Positions 23,569 through 33,820 of a stretch of 64,000 nucleotides of DNA are shown one piece after another; position 1 is the stretch's first letter, and every line of letters begins with the position of its first letter. The stretch is from positions 434,001-498,000 of the forward strand of contig CAMLHZ010000001.1 in the NCBI GenBank assembly GCA_946480085.1, read 5' to 3'. The translations under genes were made by a program, and so were the position numbers. Below the pieces are notes generated by a model. It searched no databases and was not told the DNA's origin. It saw nothing but the letters and a program-made list of their open reading frames with translations. Origin of the DNA: an uncultured Flavobacteriales bacterium. GTDB lineage: Bacteria > Bacteroidota > Bacteroidia > Flavobacteriales > Crocinitomicaceae.

Positions 23569-26500
23569 TTAGCGCATTAGAGTAAGGTTACCATTTACTT
23601 GTTCAGTTCTACCATCTTTGAATTTCACTTCCGCCATGAAAGCAAATACTCCAGTGTTTGCATTTTTACCGTTAACAGTTCCGTTCCAGCGCTCTTTTAC
23701 ATCCGAAGACATAAACACTCTGTTCCCCCAACGATCATAGATATAATATGTAAACGACTCAACATCGTTACCGACTCTTGGACCATAATCGTCATTCAGT
23801 TCGTCACCATTAGGAGTAAATCCTGTCGGCATGAAGAATCCAGGGAAACAATTATCACCCATTGGATTTGGATCACAGTCGTCTAAAGGATCGCTTCCAT
23901 TGGTAACTTCCATTCCGTCAGAAATTCCATCACCATCTGTATCCGGATTATTTGGATTTGTTCCTAAAGTTGCTTCCACATCATCAGGTAATCCATCCAA
24001 GTCAGCATCACAAAGTACATTCAGAGGATTCGGGTCACAAGGATCAAGCGGATCTGAACCTGCAGTGTCCTCTTGTCCATCGTTTACACCATCATCATCC
24101 GTATCAGGATCATTTGGATTCGTTCCGTTCGCGTTTTCGTATGAATTTGATAATCCGTCACCATCATCATCTACAAAACAATCTGGTGAAGCTGGAACTG
24201 GATCACATGGATCTAAAGGATTTGAACCATTTGTCAATTCAACACCATCATTTAATCCATCACCGTCAGTATCCGGATTTTGCGGATCTGTACCTGCTGT
24301 TGCTTCATCTGGATTTGTTACACCGTCACCATCTTCATCACATAAAGGATTCATTGGTTGTGGGTCACATGGATCTTCCGGATCAGAAGTTCCTGTAGGT
24401 ACAGCAGGTGTTGATACATGATCAACTCCATTTACTTCTTCACCATCTGTATAACCATCATCGTCAGAATCCGGATCATTTGGATCCGTACCTGCTATTG
24501 TTTCGTCATCATTCGTTAAACCATCTAAATCGGTATCACAAAGTGTATTCAGCGGGTTAGGATCACACGGATCCATTGCATCAGATGTTCCGGTTGGAGT
24601 AACTGGAGTTGATGCATCATCTACACCATTTGTTTCTTCACCATCTGTGTACCCATCATCATCAGAATCCGGATCGTTTGGATCAGTTCCGTTTGTAACT
24701 TCATCCGTGTTTAAAACACCATCACCATCCCAATCGGGAGTATCTAAAACAAATACTGCGGTTACGGTAACCGGTGCATTAATTTCCATGGAATTGGAAT
24801 CTTGCGTGGTCGGTAGGGTTAAAGTATTTGCGGTATAATCCCAATGCGAGAATACGTAACCCGTATTTGCCTGTGCGAGGAAATTGGTCATCATTCCACC
24901 GTAATATTCACCCGTCCAAGCATAAGAAGCTGGCCAAATAGAGTTAACTCTAACTTCACCTGCTCCAGCTGGACTAACGTCAACAATGAGTTGGTAAGGA
25001 CCTGTCAAATCATAACAGTCCACCATTCCAGACTGAATAGCTGTACAGCGCAAGTTGATGAAATTTTCAAGTTGAGTTACATTAGACTGCCATCCAGCGT
25101 AAGAATTTCCACCCCATTTTGCTAATTGTCCTGGCATTTCTGGATCTAGTTCATTGATCATACTGTCCAAAAGGAAGGTCATATAATCACAAGACAAATA
25201 AGTGTTCACCAAATCGGCATAACGAGAAATGTAGTATTGCTCTACCATCGGATTCTCGTCAATCAATTTCTCTAGGATATCTGTATGTCCTTGTCCACCT
25301 GGATTTGGAAGATTTTCTACGTTACATGGATCAGCATTTGCTGTTGGATCTGGAATCCCTGTGTAATTGATGTAATGTCCAAAAGTTGCATCCATATCCC
25401 AAAGGGTATAGCGCCATCTTTTTTTATCTCCCGCAGGATCTGTACCTCTCCACCATGCAGTGTTCCAGTTCAACCAGTCTTGAGAAACTACGTATGAATT
25501 CAATACGAAGTAATCAATTAACGATTGCCAATTTAATGTTGTATCAACATGTGCAAAATTGGTTGCATTCCCCATGTTGTTGGAGTTGATATAATTTCTT
25601 AGTGTTGTCCAGTCTGTTTGAGCTTGAGCCCCACCGTATTCAGACCATGTTCCACCCCAAGTTTTCAAATACTGAAGGTGGTATTTATCTTGATCCGAGT
25701 AATAATTCGTGTAATCGTGATCATCAATTTTCTCACGAATTTCATACACCCCCCAATATTGTCCGTTCAAGTATACAATACATGGTTTCCAGGTTCTTTC
25801 GTCCATGTGCATGTGTGCTTTTTGAGAAAGAGTGTGCACGTATGCATCGCGAATGTGAGCTCCGTCTTCAAAAGAAACATTATCGTTTGCAGCTGGTTTC
25901 AGGATCAGACGCTGAAATTCATCTCTGGTTTTTTCAGGGAAGATTTGATGTTCAACATCATCATTGTAACCAAATTGGTCGCGCATGATGTAGTCAAATC
26001 CACGTTGGTCATATGCCCATGAATCGTTTCCATGTTTGTTGTAATCGCCTTCACCTTCGCTTACAAACGAGTTGTCTTCTTCAAAGAATTCAAAGAAACC
26101 TTTGTAGTTTGTTCCCCATCCGTTTCCGTTTGCCACCAAGTCATACACTTGAGTTCCAGCAATGGATATAACTGGCATGGAGTGGTCAACATTGATAAAG
26201 TAGGTATTTGAAGAACAGAAGCTTGATTGTCCTGTTCCGAAAGCTTTCGCTCTAAGTACAGTTGTTGTTGTAATGTTTACTGGAACCGTATACGCAGTAG
26301 AAGCTGCAGTTGGTTCACTTCCGTTTGTTGTGTATCGGATTGTTGCAGTTGGATCAGAACAAGTGATCGTTACAGATTGCGCTCCCGGATAAAATCCAGC
26401 CGCAACACTCATTACGGGAGTTGGATAGTAATAAGTTGCAGAAGCGCCAGTATTCGCTGCATTTGGAGTTGGAGTTGTGAATAATGACCAAGTTGCTGCA

Positions 26501-26940
26501 CCGTTGGTAGTTCTACCCATTGAGTGGTTCTCCTTCGTGCGTTGTGTGATTTGGAGAAAATCAACAGTTGCACCACCAGGATTGGAAAGAACAATCCATT
26601 CGCCTTCAGTTTGCTTGAGGTTAAAGTTTGGATGGTATTGAGCTCCGTTAACTAAGTTACGACCACTACAATAAACCATTTTGTAACCATTTGCGGCAAT
26701 ACTTCCGGAAGGAATTTGCCATTTCATCGGATCTGAATCATCATCAGATAGCCAGTAGCCGGTTAAATCGATTGCAGCACCAGTAGTATTGAATAATTCG
26801 ACCCAGTCTTCTCGCTCGCCATAGGCGTCGGTTGGACCAGTTACATTGGAACAAGAATATTCGTTAATGACTACCTGCGCATAGGAGTTCATCCCTAAGC
26901 AGCTGACTAGTAGTAATAACAAAACGTACAGTTTTTTCAT
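23569..26940 (-). CDS. CotH-kinase-like surface protein with TSP3 repeats and CHU_C end
   Basis: The product has 1,123 residues. Domains in order: signal peptide (1-21); lamin-tail domain (about 22-150); chitobiase/FN3-like domain (about 170-250); CotH kinase domain (about 280-640; [37 protein letters not shown]); a divergent InlB-like B-repeat (about 665-750); seven or more thrombospondin type 3 calcium-binding repeats ([27 protein letters not shown]; about 755-1025); and a CHU_C gliding-type C-terminus ([27 protein letters not shown]). It should be a T9SS type B cargo on the cell surface, paired with the PorP/SprF gene 3 bases downstream. CotH kinases phosphorylate Ser of surface proteins in spores; a secreted kinase role here is inference. 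Confidence 0.9.
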   Translation of the reverse strand: MKKLYVLLLLLVSCLGMNSYAQVVINEYSCSNVTGPTDAYGEREDWVELFNTTGAAIDLTGYWLSDDDSDPMKWQIPSGSIAANGYKMVYCSGRNLVNGAQYHPNFNLKQTEGEWIVLSNPGGATVDFLQITQRTKENHSMGRTTNGAATWSLFTTPTPNAANTGASATYYYPTPVMSVAAGFYPGAQSVTITCSDPTATIRYTTNGSEPTAASTAYTVPVNITTTTVLRAKAFGTGQSSFCSSNTYFINVDHSMPVISIAGTQVYDLVANGNGWGTNYKGFFEFFEEDNSFVSEGEGDYNKHGNDSWAYDQRGFDYIMRDQFGYNDDVEHQIFPEKTRDEFQRLILKPAANDNVSFEDGAHIRDAYVHTLSQKAHMHMDERTWKPCIVYLNGQYWGVYEIREKIDDHDYTNYYSDQDKYHLQYLKTWGGTWSEYGGAQAQTDWTTLRNYINSNNMGNATNFAHVDTTLNWQSLIDYFVLNSYVVSQDWLNWNTAWWRGTDPAGDKKRWRYTLWDMDATFGHYINYTGIPDPTANADPCNVENLPNPGGQGHTDILEKLIDENPMVEQYYISRYADLVNTYLSCDYMTFLLDSMINELDPEMPGQLAKWGGNSYAGWQSNVTQLENFINLRCTAIQSGMVDCYDLTGPYQLIVDVSPAGAGEVRVNSIWPASYAWTGEYYGGMMTNFLAQANTGYVFSHWDYTANTLTLPTTQDSNSMEINAPVTVTAVFVLDTPDWDGDGVLNTDEVTNGTDPNDPDSDDDGYTDGEETNGVDDASTPVTPTGTSDAMDPCDPNPLNTLCDTDLDGLTNDDETIAGTDPNDPDSDDDGYTDGEEVNGVDHVSTPAVPTGTSDPEDPCDPQPMNPLCDEDGDGVTNPDEATAGTDPQNPDTDGDGLNDGVELTNGSNPLDPCDPVPASPDCFVDDDGDGLSNSYENANGTNPNDPDTDDDGVNDGQEDTAGSDPLDPCDPNPLNVLCDADLDGLPDDVEATLGTNPNNPDTDGDGISDGMEVTNGSDPLDDCDPNPMGDNCFPGFFMPTGFTPNGDELNDDYGPRVGNDVESFTYYIYDRWGNRVFMSSDVKERWNGTVNGKNANTGVFAFMAEVKFKDGRTEQVNGNLTLMR

Positions 26941-27102
26941 GGAGGAGTAGTTTTTACACTGTAATTATATGAAATTAAAACGTTTTTAACACCATTTCGT
27001 TGCTCGAGCCCTGATTTTTAGTGAAAAAATTCACGTTTTTTTCAGTACTAAGTAAATCTTTGGAGTAAAATTCCGTTAATATTGTGATAACATTAGAAAA
27101 TC

Positions 27103-27525
27103 ATGAAGAAACTGCTAGTAATTGGTGTAATAGCTCTCTCCGCTGTTGCGTGTAAGAAAATTGAAGGTGAGGGAGGTCGCTCATCTATCTCAGGAAATGT
27201 TGTAATCAAGGAAAAATTGTACATGAACGGGGTTTGTGTTGACACTGTGACCTATGCCGGAGCAGGTGAAGACATTTACATCGTTTATGGAACAGAGGAT
27301 GAGGTTTATGACGATAAAATGGAATGCTCTTACGACGGGTCTTTCAAATTTGATTATTTGAATGCTGGTGAGTACACTATTTTCGGTTACAGCGAAATTT
27401 TCCATACTGGACCAAATGTTCCGAATAATGATGACGATTACAAGACATCAGAAGCCGTTAAGCAAACGGTAACACTTGAGAAAAAACAATCTCAGGATGC
27501 AGGAACAATTACTCTTTGGAAATAA
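27103..27525 (+). CDS. Lipoprotein, hypothetical
   Basis: The product has 140 residues with a lipoprotein signal (MKKLLVIGVIALSAVAC; Cys at 17). The mature domain resembles a carboxypeptidase-regulatory/SpaA-like beta sandwich (SISGNVVIKEKLYMNG, CSYDGSFKFDYLNAGEYTIFGYSE). The stop TAA overlaps the next gene's ATG by one base, so translation is coupled to the DUF2490 gene; the two may work together at the outer membrane. Confidence 0.78.
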   Translation: MKKLLVIGVIALSAVACKKIEGEGGRSSISGNVVIKEKLYMNGVCVDTVTYAGAGEDIYIVYGTEDEVYDDKMECSYDGSFKFDYLNAGEYTIFGYSEIFHTGPNVPNNDDDYKTSEAVKQTVTLEKKQSQDAGTITLWK

Positions 27526-28214
27526 TGAGAACGCTCATTGTAGTTCTTTGTTTAACTGCAACAAGTTTTTCAATGGCTCAAAACAGATCTCAAGTGTGGT
27601 TTGGGGCCGGTGTAAAGCGTGAGTTGAGCAAAGACTTGGTGGGAAGTGCCGGAACGAATGTTCGGATATTGACTGATGGTCGATTGAGAACGTTGTATCA
27701 GGAACTTTGTGTGAAAAGTGAGCATTTAAGCTGGTTTCGCCCATCAATTGAATATCGTTTCGTGACTTCTTATGACGAGACTGGAAACTATACAAATGCG
27801 CATCGTTATAACGTAAACTTTGATTTCAGAACAAAAGTGGAAGATTTCAAATTTGGTACCCGATTGCGTTATCAAGGTTATTTAGGCGGCGGCACTGGAA
27901 CGGGTTCAGATTTGGATCCAAGTTACCGTATCAAACCTTACGTTGAATGGTCGAATAAATCGCGTTATACGCCGGAATTATCAGCTGAGTGGTTTTACGA
28001 TCCAATTCCCGGACCTGTTGGAAACAGATTCAATAGATTTAGAGCCGGATTGACTGTAAACTTCAACGCTCCTGGAAACAATGATTTCAGTTTAACCTAC
28101 TACTATGGTAGAAAGTACAATACCGGAAATCCATATCAGGAACATATTTTTTCGCTTGAGTACAGTTTTGACTGGAAAGAGAAGAAAAAGAAGAAAGCCG
28201 ATTCAGAAGAATAA
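27525..28214 (+). CDS. DUF2490-family outer-membrane protein
   Basis: The product has 229 residues with a signal peptide (MRTLIVVLCLTATSFSMAQ). The body alternates hydrophobic and polar residues in barrel-like strands (QVWFGAGVKRELSKDL, RPSIEYRFVTSYDETGNYTN, NFDFRTKVEDFKFGTRLRYQG), with a charged C-terminal KKKKKADSEE tail. It matches the DUF2490 layout, a barrel of unknown function. The ATG at 27525, which opens the signal peptide, is used instead of an upstream in-frame ATG. Confidence 0.8.
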   Translation: MRTLIVVLCLTATSFSMAQNRSQVWFGAGVKRELSKDLVGSAGTNVRILTDGRLRTLYQELCVKSEHLSWFRPSIEYRFVTSYDETGNYTNAHRYNVNFDFRTKVEDFKFGTRLRYQGYLGGGTGTGSDLDPSYRIKPYVEWSNKSRYTPELSAEWFYDPIPGPVGNRFNRFRAGLTVNFNAPGNNDFSLTYYYGRKYNTGNPYQEHIFSLEYSFDWKEKKKKKADSEE

Positions 28215-28224
28215 GATAAAGGGT

Positions 28225-28294
28225 AGAGACGCGATGCGTCGCGTCTTTACCATATTTTTTTACGAAAAGATTTAGAACAACGCATCGCGTCTCT
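28225..28294. repeat. Inverted copies of the GACGCGATGC repeat, 15-bp perfect arms
   Basis: AGAGACGCGATGCGT (28225-28239) is perfectly complementary to ACGCATCGCGTCTCT (28280-28294). The left copy is itself palindromic (AGACGCGA/TCGCGTCT) and is followed by TTTACC, so it may terminate the DUF2490 transcript. The right copy overlaps the 3' end of rodA. Related palindromes lie at 37879-37898 and 39426-39443. Confidence 0.75.
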
Positions 28295-29666
28295 GACTAT
28301 CCAATTTCAATAAAATAAAGAACATCATTGAGAAAGACATCATTGATGAACCACCATAACTGAAAAAAGGAAGTGGAATTCCAATTACCGGAGCAAGTCC
28401 GATATTCATTCCAATATTCACAGCAAAGTGATAAAATACGATCATTCCAACACAATAGGCATACACCCTGTTGTAAGTGGAGCGTTGACGTTCGGCTATT
28501 TTCAGAATTCGAATAAGCATAAACATGTATAAACCCACTACAACAGCTGTTCCCATGAATCCCCATTCTTCGGCCAGATGGCAAAAGATGAAATCCGTTT
28601 CACTTTCAGGAACGTGATTTGCGCGGACACTGGAAACACTTGCTTCTTTGAACCCTTTTCCTGTTAATCCTCCCGAACCAGTTGCTGCCATTGCACGGTA
28701 GCGGTTGTAATCTTTACCGTTTGGATCTTCTTTCATCCCAAGAACCAATTCGATTCGGTCTTTTTGGTGAACCGCCAAACTTTCAAACGAAAAGTTTACA
28801 ACTGCTGAAAGTCCACAGGAAAGTGTCCATCCAATAATTACGATCAATAGAACCCTTCTCTGCTCGCGTTTTGCAGAGATCCATCTTAAGAAAATGTAGG
28901 CCACAATTCCTAAAAGCGTAATTACGGCAAGTACGCCGTAAAAACCATCGATAAGAACGTCAGGCATGAAGGTAAATTCATATTGGTTCTTCGACATTAA
29001 CAGTGTTACTACTGATAGGAAAACGGCGTAGAAAAGGATGGGAATAAAGTGACTTCCAACCCAGGTTTCTTTCATTCGAATACCAAATAAACGCACAAAG
29101 CGAAGCACTAGTGGATCGAAGGTAATTCCTTCTCTGTAAAGCACGAAAAAGAATGACGTAAAGACCACAAAAGTTCCTGCATCCGGCTGTAAAAGGATAA
29201 GAATCATCGGAAGCAATAAAATTCCCAAGGCCGAATAAACGGAGGTAATGTTTTGCTGTTTTACGTTGATGGAAGCTAAGTATTTGGAAAGTAAAATTGC
29301 CGCTCCAATTTTCATGAATTCGGCGGGTTGGATACCGAACCCTCCAAATCCTAACCACGCGTGCGCTCCATTTTTGGCAGGCATAAAAAGAACAACAACC
29401 AGTAAGAAAAGACAAAATATATAGATTGGAACCGCGAATTTCCTGTAAATATCAGAGTCAATAAGAAAGACCAGAAAACCGAGGAATAGCGAGATACCAA
29501 TCCACATGACTTGTTTTCCATAGGTTTGTGATAAGTCGAATGGATTCGGATGTTCTGGATCGTAAGCAACGGAATAAACTGTTGAAGCACCAAAAATCAT
29601 CATGGCAATAACCGTGGCAAAAAGCCACCAGTCAACATGTTGAGTTAAGGATTCTTCTCTACGCAC
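28272..29666 (-). CDS. rodA: Peptidoglycan glycosyltransferase RodA
   Basis: This SEDS-family protein of 464 residues has about ten membrane helices. It polymerises lipid II for cell elongation together with PBP2, the gene upstream on the same strand. Characteristic stretches are PAEFMKIGAAILLSKYLA, LILLQPDAGT, SETDFIFCHLAEEWGFMG and GIPLPFFSYGGSSM. A large insertion with extra helices occurs near 190-290. The last residues (SQRRDALF) are encoded by a copy of the GACGCGATGC palindromic repeat, so the C-terminus may have been replaced by the repeat. Confidence 0.94.
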   Translation of the reverse strand: MRREESLTQHVDWWLFATVIAMMIFGASTVYSVAYDPEHPNPFDLSQTYGKQVMWIGISLFLGFLVFLIDSDIYRKFAVPIYIFCLFLLVVVLFMPAKNGAHAWLGFGGFGIQPAEFMKIGAAILLSKYLASINVKQQNITSVYSALGILLLPMILILLQPDAGTFVVFTSFFFVLYREGITFDPLVLRFVRLFGIRMKETWVGSHFIPILFYAVFLSVVTLLMSKNQYEFTFMPDVLIDGFYGVLAVITLLGIVAYIFLRWISAKREQRRVLLIVIIGWTLSCGLSAVVNFSFESLAVHQKDRIELVLGMKEDPNGKDYNRYRAMAATGSGGLTGKGFKEASVSSVRANHVPESETDFIFCHLAEEWGFMGTAVVVGLYMFMLIRILKIAERQRSTYNRVYAYCVGMIVFYHFAVNIGMNIGLAPVIGIPLPFFSYGGSSMMSFSMMFFILLKLDSQRRDALF

Positions 29667-29734
29667 TTTTAAACTTGTTTATATTCTTTTTCGTTTTTGC
29701 ATTCCTTCGAATTGAGTTTTTTGTGAAAACTCTC

Positions 29735-29773
29735 CTCGGTCTTCATCCGCCACAGCGGACTCTTCTCTCCGAG
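29735..29773. repeat. Nested inverted repeat between mrdA and rodA
   Basis: CTCGG (29735-29739) pairs with CCGAG (29769-29773), and inside it TCCGC (29746-29750) pairs with GCGGA (29755-29759). The inner part (CCGCCACAGCGGACTC) resembles CCGCCACGGCGGACAC in the element at 14979-15096. It sits inside the cell-elongation operon. Confidence 0.5.
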
Positions 29774-29777
29774 CTAA

Positions 29778-31658
29778 TTATTTGCGTTTTTTTGGTTTCG
29801 CTTTAACGTTCAAAAGATTCACATCAATGATCATCTTTTCCTTCGCTTTGTCCTTCACTTTTCGCTTGATGTACTTTTCCATCATCAAACTTGCAGTTGG
29901 TGCAGCCCAAACTCCTCCAAAACCGGCATTCTCAATAAATACGGCAATTGCAATTTTTGGTTTATCCATTGGTGCAAATGCGATGAAAACAGAGTGATCT
30001 TCTCCATGCGGGTTTTGTGCTGTTCCTGTTTTACCACAAACGGTTATTCCTTCCACGGCACCGCGATGACCAGTTCCTCCAGCTTCATGAACAACGCGAC
30101 GCATTCCTTCAATGATGGTTTCGTAATGAATCGCATCCACTTTTGTATAGTTCTTTTTCTGGAATTGAGGAAGCGGTTTTCCATTTCCAATTCGTTTCAC
30201 AAAATGCGGTGTGTAATACCACCCTTTATTGGCAATGAGTGCAGCAATATTGGCCATTTGAAGTGGTGTTACTTTTACCTCTCCCTGACCAATTGCAATG
30301 GAACGAATCGTAGAAAATGCCCAGGTATTGTGTCCATACCATTTGTCGTAGTAAGCCGAATTTGGGATCAATCCAGGACGAACACTGGTAATATCGGTTT
30401 GTAAACTTTGATCCAAACCGAAAGCTTTCATGTAGGTATACCAATTGTTCAAACCAATTTCTGCATCCTGAAACATGCTGCGTTTTTTCCCCTGCTGGAT
30501 AGTACGGCGCATCACATAATAGAAATACGGATTACAAGAATGTTTGATTCCGTCAGCGAGATTAGAAGCGCTGGGATGGTTGTGGCATCCTACCATGCTT
30601 TTTGTACATGGGAAGCCGGAATTCGGAGTAATTACACCTTCCTGTAAACCAATTAGTGATTGCAATAACTTGAAAATGGATCCTGGTGGATATTCTGCTG
30701 AAAGTGGTCGTGGATAAAGAGGTTTCCCTTCGTCTCTCAATAGGTTCCCGTAGTTCTCTCCAATGTTTTTTCGTCCAACGAGCATGTTCGGATCAAAACT
30801 TGGTGCTGAGACCATTGCCAGAATTTCACCAGTTGCGGGTTCTATAGCCACAATACATCCACGTTTGTTTTGCATCAGTTTTTCTCCATAAACCTGAAGA
30901 TCAATATCGAGTCCAAGATGCAATTCAGGTCCCGATTTAGCTGTTGTGTCGTATTTTCCGTTGGCATAAGATTCCAGTGCATCATTCGTTGCTGATGTAA
31001 CAATGTATTTAATTCCTTTTCGTCCGCGAAGCTCTTTTTCGTAAAAACTTTCCAATCCTGCACGACCAACTAAATCACCACCTCGGTAAAACATATCGGC
31101 TTCAACCTCTTCCTGATTTACCTCATTCAGATAACCAAAAATATTGGCCCCACCGTTGTAAGGATAAGAACGCATGGAAGTCAAATCTTCTTTGAATCCA
31201 GGAAATTTCTCCAGGTGTGGAGCGATTCGGGTTATATCTTCATTGGAAAGTTCCTTGATAAAAGGATACCAGCGTTGTGGCTGGTAATTATCCTGTGTTT
31301 TTCCTGTGTTCGGATTTTTATAAGTTCCTTCGCGTTTTCTGATCTGATAAAAGCGGTCTTTCACATGCTGTTTTGTCCAGCCTAATAAGTCAGCGAAAGC
31401 TTGCGTATCCAAATCATGAATTTCGTCTTCACACATCATCAGGTTGTAATAGCTTCTATTCGAAACCACCTTTTTCCCCAATCTGTCAAACATAATTCCA
31501 CGTGGCGGAGTAATTTCCAATCGCTTTTCAGAGATTTCCTGAGCGCGTAATTTCCAGGAGTCGTCAACTACCTGCATTACGAAAAGCCGTGTGAGGTAAA
31601 TGAGTCCTACCAACACAAAAAACACAATGATTACATATCGTCTACCATCTAAATTCAT
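29778..31658 (-). CDS. mrdA: Penicillin-binding protein 2
   Basis: This elongation-specific transpeptidase of 626 residues has a cytoplasmic stub and membrane helix (about 8-26), the pedestal/dimerisation region (RLEITPPRGIMFDRLGKKV) and a transpeptidase domain: S327-IF-K330 (PPGSIFKLL), SCN at 374-376, KTG at 543-545 (GKTGTAQN). It crosslinks peptidoglycan with RodA. It lies directly after mreD with no intergenic base, consistent with an mre operon. Everything required for catalysis is present. Confidence 0.95.
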   Translation of the reverse strand: MNLDGRRYVIIVFFVLVGLIYLTRLFVMQVVDDSWKLRAQEISEKRLEITPPRGIMFDRLGKKVVSNRSYYNLMMCEDEIHDLDTQAFADLLGWTKQHVKDRFYQIRKREGTYKNPNTGKTQDNYQPQRWYPFIKELSNEDITRIAPHLEKFPGFKEDLTSMRSYPYNGGANIFGYLNEVNQEEVEADMFYRGGDLVGRAGLESFYEKELRGRKGIKYIVTSATNDALESYANGKYDTTAKSGPELHLGLDIDLQVYGEKLMQNKRGCIVAIEPATGEILAMVSAPSFDPNMLVGRKNIGENYGNLLRDEGKPLYPRPLSAEYPPGSIFKLLQSLIGLQEGVITPNSGFPCTKSMVGCHNHPSASNLADGIKHSCNPYFYYVMRRTIQQGKKRSMFQDAEIGLNNWYTYMKAFGLDQSLQTDITSVRPGLIPNSAYYDKWYGHNTWAFSTIRSIAIGQGEVKVTPLQMANIAALIANKGWYYTPHFVKRIGNGKPLPQFQKKNYTKVDAIHYETIIEGMRRVVHEAGGTGHRGAVEGITVCGKTGTAQNPHGEDHSVFIAFAPMDKPKIAIAVFIENAGFGGVWAAPTASLMMEKYIKRKVKDKAKEKMIIDVNLLNVKAKPKKRK

Positions 31659-32171
31659 CTACTCGCCCTTTCTACGCATGAAAATAAATTGCACCAAAAC
31701 ACTAAAAGCAAAAGTGAGCGGAACACTCAGTGCTACTTTTCTCAAAATAAGCAGTATTTCATTCATTTGCAACGATTCAAGAATGAAAAACCACGTATGA
31801 TGAATGATCAATAATGTACCGTATGCTCCGAGCAACCATTGCATTCCCAAAACACGGATTCCGGCTGCCTCAACGCTGTCATAACCGTCACGAGGTGAAA
31901 ATGCTTTGAAAATGGCGGGTCTCAGATATGCCACTAAAACCGCTGAAGAAGCATGCATTCCAAATGTGTTTGAAAGCGCGTCAATGGTTAAACCCAGAAA
32001 AAAGGAAACGATCATTAGGTTGATGGGTGCCATATCAATTGGCAGTAACAAGATAAAAAATGGATAAACCATGATGTATGACCCCCAACCAATTTCTATG
32101 TTGTTCAACACGATTACCTGCAGGAACGCAAGCAAAACGAAACGTAAGGATATGCTAACTATTTGGTTCAT
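31659..32171 (-). CDS. mreD: Rod shape-determining protein MreD
   Basis: This 170-residue integral membrane protein with about five helices (for example LRFVLLAFLQVIVLNNIEIG, LMIVSFFLGLTIDALS) fits MreD in size and position. It overlaps mreC by one base and abuts mrdA. It contributes to the elongation complex at the inner membrane. Confidence 0.85.
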   Translation of the reverse strand: MNQIVSISLRFVLLAFLQVIVLNNIEIGWGSYIMVYPFFILLLPIDMAPINLMIVSFFLGLTIDALSNTFGMHASSAVLVAYLRPAIFKAFSPRDGYDSVEAAGIRVLGMQWLLGAYGTLLIIHHTWFFILESLQMNEILLILRKVALSVPLTFAFSVLVQFIFMRRKGE

Positions 32172-33013
32172 TAATCTTGTTCTTTATCTACAGGAATTGC
32201 TTTCTGTAAATCGTCTATTTCTTTTTGGTCGAGGTTTTTCACCACGTAGATTTGTTGTATTGTTCTAAAGTCTGTAGTTAAAATCACGTCGATGTACCAC
32301 AACGGACGATCTTCCATTTTCTTTCTGTATTTCACTTTCCCAACAGGAATTCCTTTCGGAAATACTCCGGCAGAACCTCGGGTAACTACTTTTACCCATT
32401 TCTTGAAATAGATATCGGAGTTAATTCCTTCGATTTGGATGACACGTGGACTTTTCTGATCCCATTTCATTAAACCGAAAGCTCCGTTTTTCTCTAACAT
32501 AACATCCTGATTGATGTTTTGAGAAAGCACGGTTTTTACTAGACTATAGTTTTCACCAACCATGTGAACAATACCTACAACTCCAGAAGTGGAAATGACT
32601 CCCTCACCACGTTTAACTCCATGTTTAGAGCCAAGATCGATGGTCATATAGTTGTTTCTTTTGTCGTAGGTTGACTGAATAACAGTTCCCGGAATGTATT
32701 TGTATTTTCTTCTGTAGCTGGTGTCTTCTATGTACGAAATACCGCGTTCTATCTGATAGTTCGATTGCTTTAAATGCGCTCTTAAATAGGCGTTTTCACG
32801 TGCCAGTCTTCCATTTTGAGTTTCCAGGTAGAAGTGCTTATCCACACTTCTTCGCCAGCTAAAGATACCCGCATTTATTTTTGAAGTTGTAGACAGAAAT
32901 TGCAAATTGGCATATACCGTCATATTGACCATCATCGTTAATGCAATAATTTGCAAAACAATGAAAACCAGGAATAACCGGAAACGCTGTAAAAAAGCAA
33001 TCAGATTGCGCAT
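32171..33013 (-). CDS. mreC: Rod shape-determining protein MreC
   Basis: The product has 280 residues: an N-terminal membrane helix (about 14-34), a coiled-coil (YLETQNGRLARENAYLRAHL) and the beta-barrel domain (IPGTVIQSTYDKRNNYMTID, VKRGEGVISTSGVVGIVH, NQDVMLEKNGAFG). It is periplasmic and bridges PBP2 and MreD. The gene starts the visible operon; mreB is not next to it, see findings. Confidence 0.92.
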   Translation of the reverse strand: MRNLIAFLQRFRLFLVFIVLQIIALTMMVNMTVYANLQFLSTTSKINAGIFSWRRSVDKHFYLETQNGRLARENAYLRAHLKQSNYQIERGISYIEDTSYRRKYKYIPGTVIQSTYDKRNNYMTIDLGSKHGVKRGEGVISTSGVVGIVHMVGENYSLVKTVLSQNINQDVMLEKNGAFGLMKWDQKSPRVIQIEGINSDIYFKKWVKVVTRGSAGVFPKGIPVGKVKYRKKMEDRPLWYIDVILTTDFRTIQQIYVVKNLDQKEIDDLQKAIPVDKEQD

Positions 33014-33088
33014 GGTGCAAAAATAGTTAGAACTGAACTACTTTTTAACGCTGAGCGCATGTATTTCACGAAAAACTTTTCGTTTTGT

Positions 33089-33820
33089 TTAGAAGATGGA
33101 AAAAGACAGCCCAAAAGTGAGAAAATTCAGTTCTGTACTCTTGTTCGATTTGAAGCTGGTCGAAATTCTGTAATCGGCAAAAAGAGCAACAGTTCTGAAG
33201 CCTAAACGCGCGTGAACGCCATACACCAATGGATTGCTATCCATGAGTTTTTTACGTACAAAGATCGTTTCGTTTTCGTTGTACCAAAGTTTGTTATACA
33301 TTCTGGTTTGGTATCCGAAATAACCACCAACATGAAACTTCAGATGTTTCCATTTTGCAGAACGGAATCTGAGCTCAAGCGGTAAGGCAAAAACGTGACT
33401 TCCCAGAACTTGTTTGTTTACTCCAGAATAGTTGGTATCGAGAACCGTTGTTGTTTTTGCAGTTGAATCTTCCAGAATCATATTTTTCAACCCCAAACGT
33501 GAGTTTCTATAACTCAAACCAATTCCTATGGAAACAGTATTTTCTTTTGTCAGCGGAATATCCCACATGGTATTAATGTTCCAGCCAAATGATCCTAAGG
33601 TTGTTTGATTGAGGTTTTTTACATCCGGCAAGGCGTAAACCGCGTCAACAATTAAACGGTCATATTTTCTTGTTTTATCAACAGGGGCAGGTCGCCAGCC
33701 GGTATTGAACCACAAGATTCCCGGTTTGAAACGAGATGCAATATTGTCATCCTTATATCCCCATTGTGCCGAGGCCGTAAAGCTGAGCGTAAGAAGAAGT
33801 ATGCCTATTAGTAGTTTCAT
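33089..33820 (-). CDS. Outer-membrane barrel-like hypothetical protein
   Basis: The product has 243 residues with a signal peptide (MKLLIGILLLTLSFTASAQ). The body shows alternating barrel strands (TLGSFGWNINTMWDIPL, NTVSIGIGLSYRNSRLGL, HLKFHVGGYFGYQTRMYN, VALFADYRIST) ending in the aromatic C-terminus FGLSFSIF typical of outer-membrane beta-barrels. The family is not named. Its ATG overlaps the galE stop (ATGA) and it may be translationally coupled to galE. Confidence 0.75.
   Translation of the reverse strand: MKLLIGILLLTLSFTASAQWGYKDDNIASRFKPGILWFNTGWRPAPVDKTRKYDRLIVDAVYALPDVKNLNQTTLGSFGWNINTMWDIPLTKENTVSIGIGLSYRNSRLGLKNMILEDSTAKTTTVLDTNYSGVNKQVLGSHVFALPLELRFRSAKWKHLKFHVGGYFGYQTRMYNKLWYNENETIFVRKKLMDSNPLVYGVHARLGFRTVALFADYRISTSFKSNKSTELNFLTFGLSFSIF

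Noticed and set aside
23831..24421. Long plus-strand open frames opposite the TSP3 repeats
   Set aside because: Low-complexity Ser/Pro or His/Leu patterns that mirror the calcium-binding repeats of the real minus-strand gene.
23870..24700. Tandem repeats considered as a possible CRISPR array
   Set aside because: The repeats are in frame, diverged, and encode Asp-rich TSP3 modules; no spacer pattern of constant length and no cas genes.
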